Assembly: GCA_948525355.1 (NCBI GenBank)
Contig: CAOSOP010000065.1
Location: 1-6,881 of the forward strand
DNA from: an uncultured Bacilli bacterium
GTDB taxonomy: Bacteria > Bacillota_I > Bacilli_A > RFN20 > CAG-288
DNA length: 6,881 nucleotides
Direction of reading: 5' to 3'
The notes under the pieces were generated by a model that ran no database searches, was not told where the DNA came from, and saw only the letters and a list, made by a program, of their open reading frames with translations. This document shows, one piece after another, positions 1-5,480 of the stretch. The translations under genes and the position numbers were made by a program. The number at the start of each line of letters is the position of its first letter. The first letter of the stretch is position 1.

Positions 1-3
1 GAG

Positions 4-1110
4 CTAAAGCTTGAATTTGTTTGAATCTACTAAATCGTTTACTTTATTTTTATTTGGCAAAGGTTTGGATAATGACTGTATAAAGTTAAGTCTGCTTTCA
101 ATGTATATGTCTATAAGTGATTTGATTGAATAACCTTTGGGTGAGAAAAGATTTATAGAGTAGTTTCCGGGGATCGTATTTAATTCGTTTATATATATTT
201 CATCACCACTTTTAATAAAGTCATATCTTACAACACCAGATAATTTTAGCTTTTCATATAATGTTACTACAATATCTTTTATTGTGTTTAATTCTTCGTC
301 TGAAGCATTGTATGGACAGTCTTTTTTTGTTTTTCCACCGGTGTATTTATCTTCATAAGAGTATATTTTGTCATCATCTTTTATTATTCTTTCTAATTCA
401 GAAAAATGATATTTATTTTGATTATCTTTGATTACTGCAATATTGATTTCTTCTTTTTGTGTGAAGTATTCTTCAATAAGGACGTAGGAAGAGTTGACAA
501 ATGCTTTTTCTAAAGCAGGTTTTAGTTCATCAAAGCTATTAGCTAATTCTATACCTATAGAACTGCCTAGGTCATATGGTTTAATTATTAAAGGAAAAGT
601 TAATTCGTTTATAAAGCTTTTCATATCAAAATCATTCTCTTTATACTTGGAAAATGATAATGATTTAGCTCTTGCTGTTTTGATGTTTAATGAATTGACT
701 AAATCTTTAAATAGTATTTTATCTTGTGCTATAGCTGAGGCTGAAATTGGAGGAGTTAAAGTTTTAAATCCTTGGGTTATAAAATAAGCAGCCATAGTTC
801 CATCTTCAGTGTTAGAACCATGTACTACAGGGAAGACAAGGTCGAAATATATTTTTTTATGTCCTTGTTTAAAAAATGATAGGCCTTTTTTCTTTTTAAA
901 TTCACCTTTTATAAAGCGTTTCTTATCGATATAGTTTTCAATGTTTAATACTCCTTGTCCACCATAAAAGCAGTAATCGTTAGGATCTTGGTATACGAGA
1001 TAGGGGTGATATTCAACACTTGAAAGAAGCGATTTATAAACTTTAATCGCAGTTATTATTGAAATTTGTTCTTCGACACTTCTACCACCACATACTATTA
1101 TTATATTCAT
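4..1110 (-). CDS. ddl: D-alanine--D-alanine ligase (Ddl)
   Basis: This ATP-grasp enzyme joins two D-alanines in the cytoplasm, making the dipeptide that MurF adds to the peptidoglycan precursor. At 368 residues it is full length. Visible family motifs are the N-terminal GGRSVEEQIS (8-17; the family usually has an EHEVS-type segment), HGSNTEDGT (97-105, usual form HG..GEDG), DKILFKD (130-136), the ATP-binding KPYDLGSSIGI (177-187), EEYF..KEE (213-221), RYDF (295-298) and the metal-binding NELNTIPG (308-315, Glu309 and Asn311). The omega-loop Lys-Tyr pair at 255-256 is the D-Ala-D-Ala type; known D-lactate ligases have Phe or a different loop here. It is the last gene of the minus-strand unit, 44 bases after the MurF-like gene, and starts from a good Shine-Dalgarno sequence. 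The Gly-to-Thr change in the GEDG motif is the main oddity. Identification is firm; substrate specificity is inferred. Confidence 0.95.
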   Translation of the reverse strand: MNIIIVCGGRSVEEQISIITAIKVYKSLLSSVEYHPYLVYQDPNDYCFYGGQGVLNIENYIDKKRFIKGEFKKKKGLSFFKQGHKKIYFDLVFPVVHGSNTEDGTMAAYFITQGFKTLTPPISASAIAQDKILFKDLVNSLNIKTARAKSLSFSKYKENDFDMKSFINELTFPLIIKPYDLGSSIGIELANSFDELKPALEKAFVNSSYVLIEEYFTQKEEINIAVIKDNQNKYHFSELERIIKDDDKIYSYEDKYTGGKTKKDCPYNASDEELNTIKDIVVTLYEKLKLSGVVRYDFIKSGDEIYINELNTIPGNYSINLFSPKGYSIKSLIDIYIESRLNFIQSLSKPLPNKNKVNDLVDSNKFKL

Positions 1111-1116
1111 ATTTTA

Positions 1117-1124
1117 CCTCTTTT
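1117..1124 (-). promoter_or_regulatory. Shine-Dalgarno site of ddl
   Basis: Minus-strand AAAAGAGG lies 6 bases before the ATG at 1110. It fixes the ddl start and shows that this genome does use Shine-Dalgarno initiation for internal operon genes. The hydrolase and SPFH-like genes, in contrast, have no such site. Confidence 0.75.
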
Positions 1125-1154
1125 AATTTAATGATATATATTTTAAAAATATGA

Positions 1155-2594
1155 TTATCTAAGCGTTGTAGAGGTTCCAAAAGTTAAAATAAGCAGTGTT
1201 CCTTCTTTGATATACCTTTTTTTAAATTTAATTTTATCTTTTATTTTAAGACTATAGATTATCTCTTTTTCAGATTTGCTAAGTTTTCTTGTATAGATGA
1301 TAGAATCTGCTTGATTTAATTGCTCAAAGAATGTTTTTAACATATCTTTGTTATTATTAATCTCAGCTAATCCAGAAGAAACAATCTGATATGGTTTTTT
1401 GAATTGCTTCATCAGTTCTATATCGTCTTTTACGGACTCTAAGTTGATATTATATGAATCATCGATTACGATTAAACTTTCTTTTTGATATATTCTTTTT
1501 CGTCTTTCTGGAAGAGTGATGTTTGGCATAATAGCACATAGTCTTTCTTTGCTGATGAAATTAAGTGAAACAATATAGGAAAGATAAGCATCAAATATTA
1601 AATGTCTTGTTAAAAGAGGAAGTTTGATCTTAGTTTCATTGGTTTTGATAGTATTAGAATCTAAGACGCTGTAGTCGGATTCTTTAATTGGGACATATTG
1701 TATTTCTTTTTTCTTTTCAAGTATTTCTAGTGTGTCTGCATTATAGAACAAGATTCCACCTGGTTTTAATAAGTCTTGTATAGATTGTTTTTCTTTTTTA
1801 ATATTGTCTAGAGTTTTAAATGTTCTGATGTGCTGCATTCCAACAGAAGTAATGATTGCATAATCTAGCTTTAAGAACTTTTTAAACTTCTTCATTCCTC
1901 TTACTTCATCAACGCCAAGTTCGATAATTAAATAGTGGTCAAATACACTGAGGTTTTCGTTTATAAATCTACAGAGCCCCATCGGAGTATTGATATTTTT
2001 ATCTGTTGACAATGGGTTTATATCACCGAGAGTTTGTTTTAAGAAATATTTTACTGTTGTTTTGCCATAGCTTCCAGTAATGCCGATTATCTTTAAATCT
2101 CTAGAAGAGGCTAGTTTCTTTTTAGTAATTAGATAGTAGTGTCTTTGTATTAGTTTTTCAATCGGTAAATCAAATAAATTAGAGATTAAAACAACTATTA
2201 AATAAGAAATTATGGTTGATTCAATGAATATATAGAAGTATGGAAGAAGTAAGTAATAAGTAATATTTAAGGAGAAAAGTATAATGATAGAAACTAGTAA
2301 TAAAATTATACTTCTTCGAGTGATTATTAGTTTTCTTTTAGTAGTTATAATTAAGGAGAAAAGTGGTAATAAGAGCGCTAGAAAAGAAGTAAATTCAAAG
2401 TATAGCGGAAGAATTGTAGCGATGATTAATAGCGGTATATATAGTGAATAAAGAAATAGGTTGTTTTTAATCTTATCTTTCTTAAATAGAATATATCGCT
2501 TATTGCTGTAGTATTGATCTTGAAGAATAGAGATGTTGAAATATAGAATAAATATGTCGATGATATTTATTGCTATTAGATTAAATATATTCAT
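1155..2594 (-). CDS. Membrane-fused MurF-like Mur ligase
   Basis: This is an ATP-dependent amide ligase of the Mur family, most like MurF, which adds D-Ala-D-Ala to UDP-MurNAc-tripeptide. The catalytic part starts near residue 165: P-loop GITGSYGKTT (171-180), NTPMGL (202-207), the acidic ELGVDE (225-230), SVGMQHIRTF (250-259), an EK pair (268-269), LPERRKRI (361-368) and the MurF-type DDSYN (378-382). The family's Asn-Ala-Asn-Pro after DDSY is changed to Asn-Ile-Asn-Leu. The first ~140 residues are not the usual UDP-binding domain. They form about five hydrophobic helices (roughly 3-22, 46-65, 68-84, 95-117, 118-140), so the ligase should be tethered to the membrane. Its start overlaps the hydrolase end by 14 bases, and the nearest AAAGG is 12 bases from the ATG, so translational coupling is likely. 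Ddl follows directly, supporting a MurF role. No symbol is given because substrate recognition must differ from classical MurF, or be supplied by another protein. Confidence 0.85.
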   Translation of the reverse strand: MNIFNLIAINIIDIFILYFNISILQDQYYSNKRYILFKKDKIKNNLFLYSLYIPLLIIATILPLYFEFTSFLALLLPLFSLIITTKRKLIITRRSIILLLVSIIILFSLNITYYLLLPYFYIFIESTIISYLIVVLISNLFDLPIEKLIQRHYYLITKKKLASSRDLKIIGITGSYGKTTVKYFLKQTLGDINPLSTDKNINTPMGLCRFINENLSVFDHYLIIELGVDEVRGMKKFKKFLKLDYAIITSVGMQHIRTFKTLDNIKKEKQSIQDLLKPGGILFYNADTLEILEKKKEIQYVPIKESDYSVLDSNTIKTNETKIKLPLLTRHLIFDAYLSYIVSLNFISKERLCAIMPNITLPERRKRIYQKESLIVIDDSYNINLESVKDDIELMKQFKKPYQIVSSGLAEINNNKDMLKTFFEQLNQADSIIYTRKLSKSEKEIIYSLKIKDKIKFKKRYIKEGTLLILTFGTSTTLR

Positions 2595-3279
2595 TTTCGT
2601 TTATAACCTTTAATATCTGCTCGGGATTATCATATAGTGAAGAATGATACCCTTTCAGAGTTCTAACATCACTGATGCCATGCTTTTTCGCTCCTTTTAA
2701 AGCTGATTTAATATCTATTTCACTATCATTCTTAAATAGTATTAATGTAGCATTGGTTTTATTAATGGATTTAGGATAGTAATCTTTTAATGTCATGAAT
2801 AGTTCTTTGTTTTCTTTAGTAAGGCTTTGATAATCCATAGAACCCAAGTATTTTTTCGCTGTATTTTTATGAAATAGTTTGCATAACTTTTTCATAGCTT
2901 TATTTCTGATTATCTTATATCTTCTTTTTAACCGCAAAGCTAATCGCGGTTTAAAAATAGATGGAGCGATGTAGATAATCTTTTTATATGATACGTTTAA
3001 ATTTGAAATAAACTTATTTCCACATGAATGAGCGATGATTATATCAGGTATAAAGTTTTGTTCATCAAGAATGGTTTCAAGTTCTTCTACATATTCTTTC
3101 GGTGAATAGAGTGTTTCTAGTTTTATTGTTGAATCTATTCCTTCTAAGGAAACAGCAAGGATTTCGTAGGTATGGCCTAGATAGTTTATAAAATCTTTAT
3201 TTATTTGGTTATTCCATCCAGGTGTAAATAGAATCTTTGCTTTATCTTTTTCACCGCTATGGTAGATATTATATTTCAT
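2581..3279 (-). CDS. Alpha/beta hydrolase with basic cap, substrate unknown
   Basis: A 232-residue predicted serine hydrolase. Family features are the early TPGWNN strand-turn (19-24, oxyanion region), the nucleophile elbow AHSCG (83-87, Ser85, with Ala for the usual first Gly), a likely acid in KND (Asp185, or Asp189) and the late histidine in GYHSS (His212). Between the elbow and the acid is a cap segment (110-143) with 15 Lys/Arg in 34 residues alternating with Leu/Ile/Met, suggesting an amphipathic surface for anionic membranes or polymers. No signal peptide or transmembrane helix is seen, so it is probably cytoplasmic. The start is fixed: an in-frame TAG lies two codons upstream. No Shine-Dalgarno sequence precedes it, and a -10 box ends 5 bases before the ATG, pointing to leaderless translation. 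It is first in an apparent unit with the MurF-like ligase and ddl, so a role in cell-wall or envelope metabolism is possible but unproven. Confidence 0.8.
   Translation of the reverse strand: MKYNIYHSGEKDKAKILFTPGWNNQINKDFINYLGHTYEILAVSLEGIDSTIKLETLYSPKEYVEELETILDEQNFIPDIIIAHSCGNKFISNLNVSYKKIIYIAPSIFKPRLALRLKRRYKIIRNKAMKKLCKLFHKNTAKKYLGSMDYQSLTKENKELFMTLKDYYPKSINKTNATLILFKNDSEIDIKSALKGAKKHGISDVRTLKGYHSSLYDNPEQILKVINENEYI
2925..2957. repeat. Inverted repeat inside the hydrolase gene
   Basis: Plus-strand TTTTTAACCGC (2925-2935) pairs with GCGGTTTAAAAA (2946-2957), giving 11 pairs with one bulged base around a 10-base loop. It lies in the codons for the basic cap of the hydrolase. Neither strand has a T-run after the stem, so it does not read as a terminator. 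It could form an mRNA hairpin within the transcript, or be a by-product of the Lys/Arg/Leu codons. Confidence 0.5.
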
Positions 3280-3284
3280 GGTCT

Positions 3285-3313
3285 ATTATATGTTTGAAAT
3301 TGCTTATTGTAAT
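3285..3313 (-). promoter_or_regulatory. Promoter for hydrolase-murF-ddl unit (leaderless)
   Basis: On the minus strand, -35 ATTACA (3313-3308) and a consensus -10 TATAAT (3290-3285) are separated by 17 bases. Only five bases, AGACC, lie between the -10 and the hydrolase ATG, so transcription should start at or next to the A of the start codon. The -35 box lies inside the plus-strand promoter, so the two cannot easily be occupied by polymerase at once. Confidence 0.65.
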
Positions 3314-3328
3314 CTATTTTGTTATACT
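3300..3328 (+). promoter_or_regulatory. Promoter for SPFH-like gene (leaderless)
   Basis: A -35 TTGCTT (3300-3305) and a -10 TATACT (3323-3328) are spaced by 17 bases, with an extended -10 TG at 3320-3321. Six bases, TTCTTT, separate the -10 from the ATG at 3335, and there is no purine-rich ribosome site. The expected transcription start coincides with the start codon. Confidence 0.65.
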
Positions 3329-3334
3329 TTCTTT

Positions 3335-3760
3335 ATGAATATTGGAATAGTTTTTTTAATCGTTGCATCAATTGCTTTAGTTATTGGTCTAGTAATACTT
3401 GTTATTGCTGGAATAACGAAAGTTAAAGCAGGACATGTAAAAGTCGTTGAACGAGCAGGGGAATATTATGAATTATTAAATAGTGGCACTCATTACCGAC
3501 ATCCACTATTATATACAGTTGTCGGTTACTATTCTTTAGGACTTCAATCAGCGACAATAAGATTAAAACATTGCGATATGGATTTATCATATCGAATCAT
3601 CGATCCAAAGCAATATCATTATAGTGGTCATGCTTTTTTAATATGGATCAGCGACAATCTTGATGGAGAAACTGATTATGAAAAAATCAGAACTGATATA
3701 TTAAATGAAGCTAGTAATACTGGCATTGAAATAGAGTCGTTAGATATTTTCGCTAAATAA
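3335..3760 (+). CDS. Mini SPFH/band 7-like membrane protein
   Basis: A 141-residue protein with one N-terminal membrane helix (about 4-27), then a segment resembling the SPFH (stomatin/prohibitin/flotillin) domain. AGHVKVVERAGEYYELLNSG (32-51) matches the family pattern of a Gly, a VVER-like strand and a following Gly-x-His. YRIIDPKQYHYSG (86-98) matches the 'YRV.DP...Y' region, and a GIEIESLDI strand (130-138) ends it. SPFH proteins are usually 250-500 residues with a long C-terminal coiled coil for ring assembly; here the coiled coil and probably part of the domain core are absent. The helix orientation is not certain. ATGs at 3278 and 3290 are in frame, but the promoter lies downstream of them and neither has a ribosome site, so 3335 was chosen. 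Three of its five Arg codons are CGA, whereas nearby genes lean to AGA. It is divergent from the hydrolase and overlaps glmS tail to tail by 8 bases. The function is unknown; the SPFH relation is my motif reading. Confidence 0.7.
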   Translation: MNIGIVFLIVASIALVIGLVILVIAGITKVKAGHVKVVERAGEYYELLNSGTHYRHPLLYTVVGYYSLGLQSATIRLKHCDMDLSYRIIDPKQYHYSGHAFLIWISDNLDGETDYEKIRTDILNEASNTGIEIESLDIFAK

Positions 3761-5480
3761 CTGTTACGGATTTGGCTAAGTTCTTAGGCTTATCAATATC
3801 TCGATTCAATATTTTAGCAACTTTATAAGAAAGAATCTGTAGACCAATCAATATGCCTATGGATTTTAGTTTTTTTGGACCACTTATAAAACTGACATCA
3901 GATATTTTGCTATTTGTTGAAAAGAGAAAACATGGTGCATTTCGACATTTGACTTCTTCAAGTGATGTGAGTATTCTTGATTCATATTTTTTATCAGTAG
4001 ATATGGCTAAAACACCGAAACTATCGTTTATCGTCGCTATAGGTCCATGCTTTAATTCACCGGAGTAGATGGACTCGACATGGAGGTAAGAGATTTCTTT
4101 TAACTTTAAGCTTCCTTCATCACATAAAAACTTGTCCTCGCCTTTACCTATATAATACATAGAACTTAATGAACTTATTTTTAAAGCGATGGAATCTAAC
4201 TCTTTTTCGTTTTTAACCATATATCTTATAGCTCTATTTATTCTTTTAAAGAAATAATCGTAATTCGTAATCTTTGAGAGCATGAGGGTGAGAATAGTTA
4301 TTGAAGCAAGGTAACTCTTGCTTGCAGCAACGCTTTTCTCACTTAAAGCACACATATAAAGAAATTCATCTGATAGTCTTTTTAAACTAGAGTTTTTTCC
4401 ATTTGATAAGACGATTAATTTAGCTCCTGTTTTTTTTATCATCTTGCTCGTTTTGATTAAATCAAATGTTTCACCTGATTGACTGATAACTATATAGCAA
4501 TTGTTATTGTTAATTTTTAGATTTTCACTTCCAATATGTGTTTCAAACTTATCACTATCAGAATAGTTTTTAAAAAGATTGGCCGCATTATATGAACTTC
4601 CACAACCGATTAAGACAACTTTATTAAACCTACTAATATCATCACTAATTCGTTGATATTCTGGTTTTAATTTATTATCCTTTATATAATAGGACTTGAT
4701 TCTTTTTATCACTTCAGGCTGTTCTTCAATTTCTTTTTTGAAATAACAATCAATATTCTCTTTTGATTCTTTATCAAACTCATTTTTTTCCTTTACAAAA
4801 GGAATGTTTATTTTTTTATGATGACGGAAAAGACTTGCCGAATCTTTGTTTAAATATCCGAATTCCAAGTCATTAGGGTAATAGGTCATTTTGACTTTAT
4901 TTTTAATTGCCTCTATATCGCTTGCAAGATAAAAAGAATCGTTATTTTTACCAATTACTAGAGGAGATCCCCTTTTTAGAAAGTATAAGCCTTTATCATC
5001 CTTAATTGAAAAGATTATCGCCAACTCTCCTTTTAAATCTTTTAATACTTTTTCCAATACTTTATTAATGGTCAATCCTTCGTTTAAAAGATATTCTATA
5101 TAATTAGCGATTACCTCAGAATCGGTTTCACTATAAAAAGAGTAACCAGCAGTTATAAGTTTATCCTTAATCTCTTTATAATTAGAAATTATACCATTGT
5201 GCACCAAAGTTATTTTTTTATTATAACTTAAATGCGGATGAGCATTTAATTCGCTGACGATTCCAGTTGTTGCCCATCTTGTATGACCTATGCCTATATC
5301 AGAGCACAGTTCACCAACTTTAGTTTTAAGAGAGGCAACTCTTTCAATTGTTTTAACTATAATATTTGGAAATAAGTATATTCCCGCGCTATCATATCCA
5401 CGATATTCAAGATTTAATAAACCGTCAAGAAGAACTTGACTAGCATCTTTATCATTTACTACTCCAACTATTCCACACAT
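3753..5480 (-). CDS. glmS: Glucosamine-6-phosphate synthase (GlmS)
   Basis: Glutamine:fructose-6-phosphate aminotransferase, the first committed step to UDP-GlcNAc and peptidoglycan; cytoplasmic. The N-terminal glutaminase domain starts with the catalytic Cys2 (MCGIVGVV) and keeps EYRGYDSAGI (25-34), HTRWATTG (66-73), HNGIISNY (94-101) and ETDSE (118-122). Two sugar isomerase (SIS) domains follow, with GCGSSYN (292-298), SQSGET (333-338), SVAASK (383-388) and KLKEISYLHVES (459-470). ELKHGP (475-480) and the C-terminal NLAKSVTV (567-574) complete the isomerase site: Glu462, His478 and Lys570 correspond to the E. coli catalytic residues. At 575 residues it is shorter than the ~609-residue E. 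coli enzyme; part of the trimming is in the first SIS domain, where the usual ASEFRY segment reads GSENLKIN. The start must be this ATG because Cys has to follow Met. It overlaps glmM by 29 bases, leaving no leader for a glmS ribozyme. Confidence 0.97.
   Translation of the reverse strand: MCGIVGVVNDKDASQVLLDGLLNLEYRGYDSAGIYLFPNIIVKTIERVASLKTKVGELCSDIGIGHTRWATTGIVSELNAHPHLSYNKKITLVHNGIISNYKEIKDKLITAGYSFYSETDSEVIANYIEYLLNEGLTINKVLEKVLKDLKGELAIIFSIKDDKGLYFLKRGSPLVIGKNNDSFYLASDIEAIKNKVKMTYYPNDLEFGYLNKDSASLFRHHKKINIPFVKEKNEFDKESKENIDCYFKKEIEEQPEVIKRIKSYYIKDNKLKPEYQRISDDISRFNKVVLIGCGSSYNAANLFKNYSDSDKFETHIGSENLKINNNNCYIVISQSGETFDLIKTSKMIKKTGAKLIVLSNGKNSSLKRLSDEFLYMCALSEKSVAASKSYLASITILTLMLSKITNYDYFFKRINRAIRYMVKNEKELDSIALKISSLSSMYYIGKGEDKFLCDEGSLKLKEISYLHVESIYSGELKHGPIATINDSFGVLAISTDKKYESRILTSLEEVKCRNAPCFLFSTNSKISDVSFISGPKKLKSIGILIGLQILSYKVAKILNRDIDKPKNLAKSVTVI

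Noticed and set aside
494..787. Open frames antisense to ddl (494-787), glmS (3853-4068) and glmM (5909-6241)
   Set aside because: They lie wholly opposite well-conserved genes, with no recognisable motifs, and are best explained as shadows.
1138..1152. AT-only near-palindrome between the MurF-like gene and ddl as a terminator
   Set aside because: No G or C in the stem and no clean T-run; ddl follows within 44 bases and is more likely co-transcribed.
2284..2451. Plus-strand 55-codon frame antisense to the MurF-like gene, with AAGGAG 9 bases before its ATG
   Set aside because: The Shine-Dalgarno match arises from a repeated Phe-Ser-Leu codon pattern in the opposite gene (the same bases recur near 2352), its hydrophobic stretch mirrors the membrane helices of that gene, and no promoter is clear.
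3278..3334. Longer N-terminus for the SPFH-like gene from ATG 3278 or 3290
   Set aside because: The promoter lies downstream of both ATGs, neither has a ribosome site, and 3278 overlaps the start codon of the opposite gene.
3770..3792. CTAAG/CTTAG hairpin at the 3' end of glmS as a terminator
   Set aside because: Only five pairs with a two-base loop, no T-run, and it lies in the codons of the conserved NLAKS tail.
5452..5454. TGA read as Trp (Mollicute code)
   Set aside because: The Trp codons checked are TGG, no in-frame TGA is needed in any gene, and the GlmM TGA is directly followed by TAA, so the standard code suffices.
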